From Oscillospiraceae bacterium (GTDB taxonomy: Bacteria; Bacillota; Clostridia; Oscillospirales; Oscillospiraceae), in contig JAFXAQ010000057.1 of assembly GCA_017516925.1 (NCBI GenBank), positions 1-36,054 of the forward strand: 36,054 nt of DNA. The letters run 5' to 3'. Position numbers and translations under genes: made by a program. How positions within the stretch are numbered: the stretch's first letter is position 1; each line of letters opens with the position of its first letter. The notes below the pieces were generated by a model. The model had not been told where the DNA came from and made no database searches. It saw nothing but the letters and a program-made list of their open reading frames with translations. Below are positions 1-8,291 of the stretch, piece by piece.

Positions 1-1
1 G

Positions 2-151
2 GCAGGCTATATTGCCGATGCCGCTAAGAAGCTGGGCGGCTCTGTGAAGTTTGTCAATGCTCTGCACTACATTAAGGGCGAGGGCATTGAGAAGAAGGAA
101 GAGGACTTCGCTGCTGAAGTCGCCGCACAAATCGCCGGCGCTGGCAAATAA
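2..151 (+). CDS. tsf: Elongation factor Ts, C-terminal fragment
   Basis: This is the last 49 codons of a gene that starts before the window, read in the frame beginning at base 2 and ending with TAA at 149-151. The residues GEGIEKKEEDFAAEVAAQ match the conserved C-terminal signature of EF-Ts, the guanine nucleotide exchange factor that recycles EF-Tu-GDP to EF-Tu-GTP in the cytoplasm. In most bacteria tsf follows rpsB, which would lie upstream and outside this window. A strong hairpin terminator follows 13 nt after the stop, so this is the end of its transcription unit. Only the C-terminal part is visible, so nothing can be said about the N-terminal EF-Tu-binding region. Confidence 0.9.
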   Translation, partial: AGYIADAAKKLGGSVKFVNALHYIKGEGIEKKEEDFAAEVAAQIAGAGK

Positions 152-164
152 TTTAAACCCTTTC

Positions 165-203
165 AAAAAGAACGTCAATCATCCGATTGACGTTCTTTTT
201 TTC
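165..203 (+). terminator. Rho-independent terminator after tsf
   Basis: A perfect inverted repeat has arms at 165-180 and 185-200 (core AAGAACGTCAATC / GATTGACGTTCTT) and a 4-nt ATCC loop. The 3' arm runs into a T stretch to 203. It lies 13 nt after the tsf stop and separates tsf from the ABC transporter operon. Confidence 0.95.
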
Positions 204-208
204 TGTCA

Positions 209-236
209 TTGCCTGCCCATTTTTTCATTGGATAAA
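209..236 (+). promoter_or_regulatory. Possible weak promoter for the ABC operon
   Basis: TTGCCT at 209-214 and GATAAA at 231-236, spaced 16 nt, are the best -35/-10 pair between the tsf terminator and the first transporter gene. The match is only partial (4 of 6 at each box), so this is tentative. Confidence 0.35.
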
Positions 237-250
237 ATGCCATACTTTGC

Positions 251-269
251 CCAATATTATTACTATTGG
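251..269. promoter_or_regulatory. CCAATA-N7-TATTGG dyad overlapping the ribosome binding site region
   Basis: Perfect 6-bp inverted repeat arms at 251-256 and 264-269 are separated by 7 nt. The right arm directly abuts the GGGAGG Shine-Dalgarno (268-273) of the substrate-binding protein gene. The position suits an operator or an RBS-masking hairpin. This is inferred from symmetry and position only. Confidence 0.4.
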
Positions 270-280
270 GAGGTGTACCT

Positions 281-2140
281 ATGAAAAATACGATTTGCAA
301 GCTTTTGGCAGCTATCCTTGCCTGTATCTTGCTTGTGGGCTGCGGCAAGCAGCCTGCTGACACGCCAACCGCCCAAACCCGGGACACACTGGTGGTTGGT
401 ACCCAGAACTTTGACGGAAAATTCTCCCCCTTTTTTTATACCAATGCCTATGATGGGGACGTAATCAGCCTCGTGCATTTCAATCTTTTGCCCACTGACC
501 GGGAGGGGGCTGTGGTGCTAAAGGGCATTGCAGGAGAAACCCGCCCCTACAACGGCACCGCCTATACCTATCGGGGCATTGCCGACTGCGCCGTTACGGA
601 AAATCCGGACGGCACCGTGTTTTATGACATCACGTTAAAGGAGGGTGTCCGTTTTTCCGACGGCACTTTGGTCGATATTGATGATGTAATCTTCTCCCTG
701 TACGTGCCTCTGGACCCCAGCTACGATGGCAGTATGACCCTCTATTCCCTGCCCATTGAAGGACTGCAGGCGTACCGGGAGGGAGATGCCCGCAGTGTTT
801 CCGGCATCCAAAAAACCGGGGATTATTCCCTGCGGCTTGTGCTGACAGAGGTTTCCGCCACCGCCATTTACAATCTTGCCACTGCAGTGGCGCCGCTGCA
901 CTACTACGGCAGCGAGGCGCTGTACGATTACGAAAACCAGATGTTCGGCTTTCCCAAAGGGGACTTAAGTCAGGTGAAGGCAGTCACCACTCGCCCTATG
1001 GGCGGCGGTCCCTACAAATTTGTCAGCTACGCAGGGGGTGTTGTCACTCTGCAGGCCAACGAACACTACTGGAAGGGCGCTCCAAAAATCCAGTATATTC
1101 AATTCCAGGAGGGACAGGACGCGGACAAAATCTCCGGAATGGTAGCGGGCACTTTGGATATTACGGACCCTTCCTACTCTCCGGAAACCGCCAAGGCCAT
1201 TGAAAACGCCAACCGCAATATGCCGGTTCTGGAAACAAGAATGGTATCGAACCTGGGCTACGGCTATGTGGGCATCCACGCAAAAAATGTAAGTGTCGGG
1301 GGCGAGCCCGGCTCCGAGGCCTCCAAGAATTTACGAAAAGCCCTGGCGACGATCATTGCGGTGTACCGGGATGTGGCGGTGGACTCCTATTACGCAGAGT
1401 ATGCCAACGTGATTCACTATCCCATTTCTGACACATCCTGGGCAGCGCCCCGTCCCACGGATGAGGGCTTCCGGGAGGCATTTTCCGTGGATGTGAACGG
1501 ACAACCCATCTACAGCCCGGGTATGTCTGCTCAGGAACGGTATACTGCGGCGCAAACAGCTGCCCTTGCCTATTTCCAGGCAGCCGGCTATGCCGTAAAG
1601 GACGGCAAGCTGGTATCTGCCCCTAACGGGGCGGCGCTGGAATACGAGGTGCTCATCGGCGCCGGAGGCACCGGAAATCACCCCACCTTTATGGCTTTGC
1701 GTATGGCAGCGGAAAGCCTGGAGGAAATTGGTTTTCGGCTGATTGTCACAGACATTTCCAACTTTTCTCAGCTGAGTAATGCGGTGAATTCCGGCTCCGC
1801 CGAGCTGTTTGCCTTGGCCTGGGGTGCCTCCGCTGACCCGGATATGTACCAGCTTTACCACTCCCAGGGCAGCTCCAATGAGACCAATTACTATTTGAAG
1901 GACCCGGCATTGGACGAGCTGATTCTCCTTGCCCGGCAGTCCACAGACCGCACCTACCGCAAGCTTTTGTACCGGCAGTGTCTGGACATTATCGGAGATT
2001 GGGCTGTGGAAATTCCTATGTATCAGCGAAAAAATGTGTTTCTCTTCTCTGCCCAGCGGATAAACCTTGACACCCTGACCCCGGATATCACCACTTTCTG
2101 GGGCTGGGAAAACGATATTGAGCAGTTGGAAATGAGGTAA
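281..2140 (+). CDS. ABC transporter substrate-binding lipoprotein, family 5 (peptide type)
   Basis: The 619-aa product is the extracellular receptor of the importer encoded by the next four genes. It has a lipoprotein signal peptide: basic start, hydrophobic core and lipobox LVGC with the lipidated cysteine at residue 21. The mature part has the order typical of SBP family 5: a DTLVVGT start, a segment with FYDITLKEGVRFSDG and the aspartates after it, then a PMGGGPYKFVSY block. The start is ATG 281, preceded by GGGAGG at 268-273; a TTG at 266 in the same frame has no ribosome binding site. It is somewhat longer than the usual 500-550 aa. The substrate cannot be read from sequence; oligopeptides are the default for the family, but nickel or sugar-related ligands are possible. 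Confidence 0.9.
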   Translation: MKNTICKLLAAILACILLVGCGKQPADTPTAQTRDTLVVGTQNFDGKFSPFFYTNAYDGDVISLVHFNLLPTDREGAVVLKGIAGETRPYNGTAYTYRGIADCAVTENPDGTVFYDITLKEGVRFSDGTLVDIDDVIFSLYVPLDPSYDGSMTLYSLPIEGLQAYREGDARSVSGIQKTGDYSLRLVLTEVSATAIYNLATAVAPLHYYGSEALYDYENQMFGFPKGDLSQVKAVTTRPMGGGPYKFVSYAGGVVTLQANEHYWKGAPKIQYIQFQEGQDADKISGMVAGTLDITDPSYSPETAKAIENANRNMPVLETRMVSNLGYGYVGIHAKNVSVGGEPGSEASKNLRKALATIIAVYRDVAVDSYYAEYANVIHYPISDTSWAAPRPTDEGFREAFSVDVNGQPIYSPGMSAQERYTAAQTAALAYFQAAGYAVKDGKLVSAPNGAALEYEVLIGAGGTGNHPTFMALRMAAESLEEIGFRLIVTDISNFSQLSNAVNSGSAELFALAWGASADPDMYQLYHSQGSSNETNYYLKDPALDELILLARQSTDRTYRKLLYRQCLDIIGDWAVEIPMYQRKNVFLFSAQRINLDTLTPDITTFWGWENDIEQLEMR

Positions 2141-2144
2141 GGCT

Positions 2145-3143
2145 TTGGCAAAATATATCTGTAAACGGCTGGGCATTTCCGCAGGGATTTTGCTTGTGGT
2201 GGTCTTTCTCATTTATCTGCTGATGCGGCTTTTGCCCGGCTCCTACGTGGAAAATATGGCCATTCAGCTGTCCCAGGTGCCGGGGGCAAAGCCCTACGAG
2301 GAATGGGTTGCCCAGCTCAACGCCCAGTATGGTCTGGACAAAGGTATTGTAGAGGGCTTTTTCGTTCAGCTTATGAATATGCTTCGGGGCAATTTCGGTG
2401 ACAGCTGGAAATACGCTATGCCGGTGACGGAAAAATTCTCCCAAGTGATTGGGGTTTCCTTTGTCATGGGAGCGGTGGCGCTGGCATTGGAGCTGGTGAT
2501 TGCCACGTTTCTGGGTATTTATGCCGCCACCCGACAGTATTCGCCCCAGGATTATCTGGTCACCACCGGCGCCCTCTTGGGAATTTCTCTGCCTACTTTC
2601 TTTTTCGCCACCCTTTTGAAGCTTGTGTTCAGCGTAAAGCTGGGGTGGTTTGATTTGTCCGGGCTGGTGGGGCGGAATTTTCAAAGCTTAAGTCCTTGGG
2701 GGCAATTCTGGGATATGGCAAGCCATTTGGTTTTGCCTGTTTTAACTCTGGTTGTGGTATCGGTGGGCTCGCTGATGCGTTACGTCCGCACCAATATGCT
2801 GGAGGTTCTCAGTGCCGACTATATTCGCACCGCCAGAGCCAAGGGAATGCCTTCTTCCAGAGTGGTATTTTTCCACGGCTTTCGCAATACCCTCATTCCG
2901 CTGGTGACCATTCTGGGTAGCAGCTTACCCGGGCTGTTTGCCGGTTCCCTGATTACGGAAACCCTGTTTGCCATCCCCGGCATCGGCTACACCGCCTATC
3001 AGGCGATGATTGCCGGGGACATCCCCTTTTCTATGTTTTATCTCACCTTTTTGGCGGTGCTGACTTTGCTGGGTAACCTCCTTTCTGACATTGCCTACAG
3101 TTTCGTCGACCCCAGAGTGCGATTGGGAGGTCAGTATGGATAA
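2145..3143 (+). CDS. oppB: ABC transporter permease, OppB/DppB family
   Basis: This 332-aa inner-membrane permease is one of the two channel halves of the importer. It begins with a membrane helix ending in LLMRLLPGS, the usual OppB/DppB N-terminus, followed by an extracellular loop of about 60 residues and then five more helices. The cytoplasmic EAA loop that docks on the ATPases is visible as DYIRTARAKGMPSSRVVFFHGFRN in shortened form: ARAKG then a downstream FRN. The start is TTG 2145, 4 nt after the receptor stop, with GAGGTAAGG as ribosome binding site inside the end of the preceding gene. It overlaps the next permease gene by 8 bp, implying translational coupling. Length is normal for the family. 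Confidence 0.92.
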   Translation: MAKYICKRLGISAGILLVVVFLIYLLMRLLPGSYVENMAIQLSQVPGAKPYEEWVAQLNAQYGLDKGIVEGFFVQLMNMLRGNFGDSWKYAMPVTEKFSQVIGVSFVMGAVALALELVIATFLGIYAATRQYSPQDYLVTTGALLGISLPTFFFATLLKLVFSVKLGWFDLSGLVGRNFQSLSPWGQFWDMASHLVLPVLTLVVVSVGSLMRYVRTNMLEVLSADYIRTARAKGMPSSRVVFFHGFRNTLIPLVTILGSSLPGLFAGSLITETLFAIPGIGYTAYQAMIAGDIPFSMFYLTFLAVLTLLGNLLSDIAYSFVDPRVRLGGQYG

Positions 3144-4563
3144 GCAAAAAGCGCTATCCCCGGGCAGGCTCACTGCCCGGCGGTTTTTCCGGAACCGGCT
3201 GGCAGTGACAGGACTTGGGCTTTTGGCATTTATGTTCCTGTTTTCCTTTGTGGGAGGCGCATTAAGCCCCTACAGCCAGTCCCAGGTGTTTTACCGGGAG
3301 GAGCTTCGGCAAAAGGAGGTTGCCTCTGCGCAGCAAAATCTGCAATATCGGTTTTACGCACCGCAGACCGTAAGCCCGGTTCTGCAGGCGCAATTTTCCA
3401 GATTTTTGGGGAAAGAGGAGAACTTCACCTATCAAAACACCTTATACCGGATTGCCACGCTGGGAAAAGAACTCTACGGACTGTATCAGGGAGATTCCCT
3501 GCTTTGCCTTGCGGCTTTGGATATTATTACCACGGACAAAAACTTTCTCTTTGTGCAGGCGGCGCTTACCGCTTACACCAACCACCGGCAAGACTTTCTT
3601 TTCCAGACGGAAGCCTACCGCTTTGACGGGGGCGATATTCTGGGCAGGGAAGGCGCTGTCGGTCACATCAGCCGCTGGCTTGTCAGCGGCGCTATGCCCC
3701 GGGATTTTCAGGCTGCTGCCCTCAGTGCCATTGAAGCTGGGCAAACAGAATTTACTTGGGACAGCCGCAGCTTTGACCTACAGCCGGATACCGCCCAGAA
3801 CCTTTATTCCCTGCAGGAGGAGACAAAAACCCGGGTATGGGATTCCTATGCCGCCCCTTCCCGGACGCATCTGCTGGGCACGGACAAAAATGGAATGGAC
3901 GTGCTTACCCGTCTGCAGTACGGCGGGCGGGTGAGCCTTGTGATTGGCTTTCTGGTTGTGCTGTTATCCGGACTTTTAGGGATGCTTTTCGGGGGAATTT
4001 CCGGATATTTCGGCGGTTTTTTAGACAATCTGATTATGCGCCTTGTGGATATTTTCTACTGCATTCCCACAACACCGCTGCTGATCATTCTGGGCGCCGC
4101 ATTGGACGGAATGCGTGTAGACCCCAAAATCCGTATGGTGTTTTTAATGCTGACCCTGGGCTTTTTGGGCTGGCCGGGCATTGCGCGGCTGGTGCGGGGA
4201 CAAATTCTCAGTCTGCGGGAGCAAGAGTTTATGACCGCCACCGAGGCTTGCGGCATCCGGGTGTCCCGGCGGATTTTTCGCCATCTGCTGCCCAACGTCA
4301 TCCCCCAGCTGATTGTCACCTGCACCATGCAGCTGGGCTCCACCATCCTCACCGAGGCAACCTTATCCTTTTTAGGTTTGGGTGTTAAATTCCCCTTTGC
4401 CTCCTGGGGCAATATTATGAACGACGTCGCCAATGTCCACGTGCTCACAAGCTACCTGTTCGTGTGGCTGCCGGCTGGGGTTTGTTTGGTGCTGTCGGTG
4501 CTGGGCTTTAACTTTGTGGGGGATGGACTGCGGGATGCCTTTGACCCCAGAATGAAGCGTTAG
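3136..4563 (+). CDS. oppC: ABC transporter permease, OppC/DppC family, with enlarged extracellular loop
   Basis: This 475-aa partner permease has its first helix at residues 23-43. The family-typical HLLGTDKNGMDVLTR block starts at residue 245, followed by five helices and an EAA loop around EACGIRVSRRIFRHLLPN. OppC proteins are normally about 300 aa with a loop of some 50 residues before the LGTD block; here the loop is about 200 residues. The start is ATG 3136, which has GGGAGG 5 nt upstream and overlaps the oppB stop by 8 bp; the longer reading frame from 3091 has no ribosome binding site. The C-terminal DAFDPRMKR ending is standard. The enlarged loop probably folds outside the membrane and could contact the receptor. 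That role is inference. Confidence 0.9.
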   Translation: MDKQKALSPGRLTARRFFRNRLAVTGLGLLAFMFLFSFVGGALSPYSQSQVFYREELRQKEVASAQQNLQYRFYAPQTVSPVLQAQFSRFLGKEENFTYQNTLYRIATLGKELYGLYQGDSLLCLAALDIITTDKNFLFVQAALTAYTNHRQDFLFQTEAYRFDGGDILGREGAVGHISRWLVSGAMPRDFQAAALSAIEAGQTEFTWDSRSFDLQPDTAQNLYSLQEETKTRVWDSYAAPSRTHLLGTDKNGMDVLTRLQYGGRVSLVIGFLVVLLSGLLGMLFGGISGYFGGFLDNLIMRLVDIFYCIPTTPLLIILGAALDGMRVDPKIRMVFLMLTLGFLGWPGIARLVRGQILSLREQEFMTATEACGIRVSRRIFRHLLPNVIPQLIVTCTMQLGSTILTEATLSFLGLGVKFPFASWGNIMNDVANVHVLTSYLFVWLPAGVCLVLSVLGFNFVGDGLRDAFDPRMKR

Positions 4564-4574
4564 GAGGAGCGGCT

Positions 4575-5594
4575 TTGGCGTATTTGACCCAAATGAAAAA
4601 CCGGGAAAACGTACTGGAAATTGAGAATTTACAGGTGCAATTTGATACGGAAGGCGGCATTGTTCGCTCCGTGGATGGGGTGAGCTTTTCTGTTCCGAAG
4701 GGTAGCGTTGTGGGTCTTGTGGGGGAATCCGGTTGCGGAAAAAGTGTCACCTCCTTATCCGTTATGGGGCTTTTACAAAAGCCCCAGGGCAAAATCACCG
4801 GGGGTGAAATTCGGCTAAATCCGGGAGAAAATGCCTATAATCTGGTAAACACCCCGGAAAAAGTGCTGCAAAAGCTCCGGGGAGATGTGGTTTCCATGGT
4901 GTTTCAGGAGCCTATGACGGCGCTGAACCCGGTAATTTCCGTAGGCAAGCAAATTGACGAGGTGATTTTTCTCCACGACACACGCTACCGTACAAAGGAA
5001 GCAATTCGCAGCCGCACCCTGGAGCTTCTGAAGCTGGTGGGAATTGCCAATCCGCAAGGTATTTACAAGCTTTATCCCCATCAGCTTTCCGGCGGTATGC
5101 GGCAGCGGATTATGATTGGGATGGCCATTGCCTGCAACCCAAGGCTGCTCATTGCCGACGAGCCAACCACTGCGTTGGACGTAACCATTCAGGCGCAGAT
5201 TTTGGAGCTTTTGCAGAACCTGAAGCAGGAGCTGGGCTGCGGCATTTTGCTGATTACCCACGATCTGGGTGTCGTGGCGGGGATGGCAGATTTTGTGGTG
5301 GTGATGTATGCCGGACGGGTGGTGGAAAAGGGCACTGTAGCGGAGATTTTTGCGCAACCGGCGCACCCGTACACCATCGCTCTAATGAAGGCAAAGCCGG
5401 TGGTGGGGCAACAGCAGGACCGGCTGTACGCCATTGGGGGCAAGGTGCCAAATCCGGTGGAGCTGCCGCCCCATTGCTACTTCAAGGACCGGTGCAGCCA
5501 CGCTTTCGAGCCCTGCGCCGGGGACTACCCCTGTGAAATTTCCCTCAGTCCTACCCATACCGTCAGCTGTTATAAGGAGGCAGGCAATGGATGA
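4575..5594 (+). CDS. oppD: Peptide ABC transporter ATP-binding protein, OppD/DppD family
   Basis: This 339-aa cytoplasmic ATPase powers the importer. It has Walker A GESGCGKS (residues 50-57), Q-loop VFQEPMTALNP, signature LSGGMRQR (near residue 171), Walker B LLIADEPTTALD and the H-loop ITHDLGVV. The C-terminal oligopeptide-transporter extension carries the cysteine set CYFKDRCSHAFEPC plus a later SC, a feature of OppD/OppF-type ATPases. The TTG start at 4575 is preceded by AGGAGG at 4562-4567; the oppC stop lies just before it. It ends with an 8-bp overlap with the next ATPase gene. Every nucleotide-binding motif is intact, so it should be an active ATPase. Confidence 0.94.
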   Translation: MAYLTQMKNRENVLEIENLQVQFDTEGGIVRSVDGVSFSVPKGSVVGLVGESGCGKSVTSLSVMGLLQKPQGKITGGEIRLNPGENAYNLVNTPEKVLQKLRGDVVSMVFQEPMTALNPVISVGKQIDEVIFLHDTRYRTKEAIRSRTLELLKLVGIANPQGIYKLYPHQLSGGMRQRIMIGMAIACNPRLLIADEPTTALDVTIQAQILELLQNLKQELGCGILLITHDLGVVAGMADFVVVMYAGRVVEKGTVAEIFAQPAHPYTIALMKAKPVVGQQQDRLYAIGGKVPNPVELPPHCYFKDRCSHAFEPCAGDYPCEISLSPTHTVSCYKEAGNG

Positions 5595-6561
5595 AATCCT
5601 CCGGGTCACGGACCTGAAAAAATACTACCCCGGACGCGCCGGGGTAATCAAGGCGGTGGATGGGGTCAACTTTTCCATTGCCAAAGGCACCACCTTTGGC
5701 TTGGTGGGAGAATCCGGCTGCGGAAAGTCTACCACCGGGCGAATGATTTTACGCCTTGGCGGCAGCCTGACAGGGGGACAGGTGCTGTTTCAGGGGCAGG
5801 ATGTGTATGCCTTAAACCCCAAACAGCTGCGCACCTTGCGCCCCAAAATGCAGATTGTGTTTCAGGACCCTTTCTCCAGTCTTTCCCCCCGGATGACTGT
5901 GGGAGAAATCATTGGGGAGGCAGTTCGGGAGCACCATTTGGTGCCTAAAAAAGAGGTCGCGAACTATGTAGGCCACATTATGGACATCTGCGGTCTGGAC
6001 AGCTACCATAAAAACCGCTATCCCCACGAATTTTCCGGAGGACAGCGGCAGCGGATTGGGATTGCCCGGGCGTTGGCATTGCAGCCGGAATTTATTTTAT
6101 GCGACGAGCCGGTGTCGGCGCTGGATGTTTCGGTGCAGGCGCAAATCGTCAATTTGTTGCAGGACCTGCAGGCGCAGTACCGGCTGACGTACCTGTTCAT
6201 TTCTCACGACTTATCGGTGGTGGAGCATATTTGCCACGAAATCGCCGTCATGTACTTGGGCAAAATTGTGGAGCAGGGCGCAACAAGACAGGTCTATGAC
6301 AACCCCTTGCACCCCTACACCCAGGCACTTTTGTCGGCAATCCCCATTCCCGACCCAACGAAAAAGACGAGCCGAATCCTGCTGCAGGGAAGCTTGCCCT
6401 CCCCTGCTGACCCGCCTTCGGGCTGTCCGTTTCATGCCCGGTGTCCCCACCGAATGGATATCTGCCCCAAGGAGGTTCCCACCTTACGGGAAATCGAGCC
6501 CGGTCATTTCTGTGCTTGCCATTTCGTCGAAGTACAAGATACACCGCTATATTTTCCGTAA
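5587..6561 (+). CDS. oppF: Peptide ABC transporter ATP-binding protein, OppF/DppF family
   Basis: This 324-aa ATPase is the second motor subunit, expected to dimerise with the OppD-type protein. It shows Walker [10 protein letters not shown] (41-49), Q-loop [13 protein letters not shown], signature FSGGQRQR, Walker [13 protein letters not shown] and H-loop ISHDLSVV. The C-terminal block has [15 protein letters not shown], as in OppF proteins. ATG 5587 sits behind AAGGAGG at 5574-5580 and overlaps oppD by 8 bp; the longer in-frame extension to 5434 lies wholly inside oppD and is not a start. It is the last gene of the operon. A 12-bp hairpin and then a bidirectional terminator follow. Confidence 0.94.
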   Translation: MDEILRVTDLKKYYPGRAGVIKAVDGVNFSIAKGTTFGLVGESGCGKSTTGRMILRLGGSLTGGQVLFQGQDVYALNPKQLRTLRPKMQIVFQDPFSSLSPRMTVGEIIGEAVREHHLVPKKEVANYVGHIMDICGLDSYHKNRYPHEFSGGQRQRIGIARALALQPEFILCDEPVSALDVSVQAQIVNLLQDLQAQYRLTYLFISHDLSVVEHICHEIAVMYLGKIVEQGATRQVYDNPLHPYTQALLSAIPIPDPTKKTSRILLQGSLPSPADPPSGCPFHARCPHRMDICPKEVPTLREIEPGHFCACHFVEVQDTPLYFP

Positions 6562-6596
6562 ACGGAAAATACCGCCTGTATCTTGGCTTCTCCTCT

Positions 6597-6625
6597 CCCC
6601 ACAAAGGCCATTCGCCTTTGTGGGG
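6597..6625. repeat. Perfect 12-bp inverted repeat downstream of the ABC operon
   Basis: Arms CCCCACAAAGGC (6597-6608) and GCCTTTGTGGGG (6614-6625) surround a 5-nt loop. There is no T run on either side, so it is more likely an mRNA 3'-end stabilising hairpin or a relic repeat than a terminator. A shorter AT-rich inverted repeat (6551-6558 / 6563-6570) overlaps the oppF stop. Confidence 0.7.
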
Positions 6626-6640
6626 TCCCCATTAGATTCC

Positions 6641-6669
6641 AAAAAGCCTCACATTAAGTGAGGCTTTTT
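6641..6669. terminator. Bidirectional terminator between convergent operons
   Basis: Inverted repeat AAAAAGCCTCAC (6641-6652) / GTGAGGCTTTTT (6658-6669) has a 5-nt loop and a T run on both strands. It serves oppF on the plus strand and the GNAT gene on the minus strand, whose stop codon (6668-6670) overlaps it. Confidence 0.93.
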
Positions 6670-7390
6670 AGTCTAATGGAAAGGAAAAATAGTCAGGCAC
6701 AGGACCGTTGCGAAACCGGTAGAGCATAGCAAAGGGTGTTTTTTCGTCTGGCAAGGTCACAATGCCCCTTTGGGCACCCAGGGACGCAACCGCACCGGGA
6801 AGCAATTCCTGCGTTCCCAAAAACTCCTGAAAATACACCGTTTCGCCCTGCAGGGCGGCGGCAAACAGGCACTTTTCTGCCTGATAAAAGCCGCCGTAGG
6901 TGGCAAAGTAATCATACAATTCCTTACCCGGCTGCGGCGCAGCCGGTTTTATTTTCTTTCGCAGGTTTTGATATTCCTCCCCAGAGATTTGGGAAATTTC
7001 CAGAGGTACACCGGCAGAAATTTCCTGCTTTTTGCCAAAGTAAAATGTCCGGTAGCCCTGCTTTTCATACCAGGAAACAAGGTGCGTCTGTGCAGGCACC
7101 AGCACTGCGCCGGCATAGCCCTGCTTTTGCAGCGTTTCGTGGGCGGTGTTCATCAGCTTGCGTCCATAGCCCTGTCCCCGGAAGGCTTCGTCGGTGGCAA
7201 CGGCATAAATATAGGCAAGCTTCTCATTTCCCCACCGGTAGTCCAGCCAGTAGAGGGCAGAAACCGGTTGGTTTTCAAGGCAAAGCACCGCCGAATGGGC
7301 GCTGTCATAGGCCGTTTCGAAAAAAGCATCCACGCTTTCCCGGCTGTCCCCAAAGGCTCGCATCCACAGCGCCTTCAGCTTAGTAATCAT
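6668..7390 (-). CDS. GNAT family N-acetyltransferase with C-terminal extension
   Basis: The 240-aa product has an N-terminal GNAT fold over about residues 1-125, recognised by the acetyl-CoA pyrophosphate-binding motif VATDEAFRGQGYGRKLM and the following SWYEKQGYR segment near the end of the fold. The last 110 residues form a second region with no motif I can name; two-domain GNATs such as the Eis type have a comparable layout. The start ATG at 7390 follows GGGAGG and lies inside the end of the upstream gene (11-bp overlap); the longer frame to 7444 has no ribosome binding site. It is the third gene of the queT transcription unit. The substrate amine is unknown. The bidirectional terminator closes the unit. 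Confidence 0.82.
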   Translation of the reverse strand: MITKLKALWMRAFGDSRESVDAFFETAYDSAHSAVLCLENQPVSALYWLDYRWGNEKLAYIYAVATDEAFRGQGYGRKLMNTAHETLQKQGYAGAVLVPAQTHLVSWYEKQGYRTFYFGKKQEISAGVPLEISQISGEEYQNLRKKIKPAAPQPGKELYDYFATYGGFYQAEKCLFAAALQGETVYFQEFLGTQELLPGAVASLGAQRGIVTLPDEKTPFAMLYRFRNGPVPDYFSFPLD

Positions 7391-8291
7391 AGCCTTCCTC
7401 CCGCAGACACGCCCAGCTTTTCTCCACCAAATGATGGGGCTCATAGCTCAGCTTTGCCTTGCGCAGACCCTCCAGACCCATATCGTCCTCCCGGTTTAAA
7501 AAGCGCAGCTGAGGATACTTTTCCCGCAGGTAGTTGGCAAAGCCGTGGTTGATGGCAGGATAGGCGCCATCGGCAGTGTCCAATGCCTTTTCAAAATGCA
7601 CATCAAAGGTATCGTCGCTTAAAAACGAGCCCATGGTCATTGCCACAGGTCCTTCGTCTGTGGATAGCAGAAGCCCCTCCAAGCCCAGCGCCTCCATATT
7701 TTGCAGCGCCTTTTTCAGTGCTGCCTGCTCCATATGAAAATCTCCGTGGGGGTCTGCCTGCTGCCGCAGCTTGTACCACCTCTGCGCCAAAGCCTCCACC
7801 TCTGGCAGGTTGTCTCGGGTAATCACCGCCAGTTCAAAATAGGGGTTCGCTTGGCGGAATCGGTTCAGGTGGTTGCGCTTTTTCTGGTATTTTCTGCCCT
7901 TCAGGTCGGCAAGGTCATTGATATCGTACACATAGTCATAGCTGTTTCGGTCATTGTGGAACCGGAATTTTCCCGGGTACAGGCTTTCAAGCAGCTGACA
8001 ATCCTCCTGGATAAGACCTATCAGCCGACATGGAATCCCCCGCTGATGGGCATCTTCTATGATTGCATTCAGCGCAGGTCTCACATCCCCCTGCCCCAGA
8101 GGAAAGCTGTACACGCTGGTGCGGTTAAACTGGCTGAACACCACCAGGTGATTGTCCACAAAGCCGCTTTTCTGCCGGCCCCAAATATATAAATTGACAA
8201 AGCTGTAGCCACAGCCCCGATGGGCGGCGGCGCGCAGATAGCTGTCGTAGCTTTCTTTTTGTTCTATGTTCAAAGGCTGAAAATCAATCAT
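7380..8291 (-). CDS. DUF2156 / phosphatidylglycerol lysyltransferase C-domain-like protein
   Basis: This 303-aa protein resembles the LPG-synthase C-terminal (DUF2156) fold, a tandem GNAT-like domain used in MprF to transfer aminoacyl groups from tRNA. Visible family features are an early SFVNLYIWG segment, a basic KGRKYQKKRNHLNRFRQ helix in the middle, and a late segment on the pattern INHGFANYLREKYPQLRFLNREDDMG. No membrane domain is fused, so this is the stand-alone soluble version, whose acceptor is not established. The ATG at 8291 has GGAGAG 4 nt upstream; the TTG at 8303 has no ribosome binding site. It overlaps queT by 8 bp and the GNAT gene by 11 bp, so all three are translationally coupled. 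Confidence 0.78.
   Translation of the reverse strand: MIDFQPLNIEQKESYDSYLRAAAHRGCGYSFVNLYIWGRQKSGFVDNHLVVFSQFNRTSVYSFPLGQGDVRPALNAIIEDAHQRGIPCRLIGLIQEDCQLLESLYPGKFRFHNDRNSYDYVYDINDLADLKGRKYQKKRNHLNRFRQANPYFELAVITRDNLPEVEALAQRWYKLRQQADPHGDFHMEQAALKKALQNMEALGLEGLLLSTDEGPVAMTMGSFLSDDTFDVHFEKALDTADGAYPAINHGFANYLREKYPQLRFLNREDDMGLEGLRKAKLSYEPHHLVEKSWACLREEGYDY

Noticed and set aside
1331-2212. 293-codon frame antisense to the ABC receptor gene
   Set aside because: It overlaps the receptor fully, with no ribosome binding site or recognisable domain.
6551-6570. Terminator at the oppF stop
   Set aside because: The inverted repeat has no T run and contains the stop codon; the real terminator is at 6641-6669.
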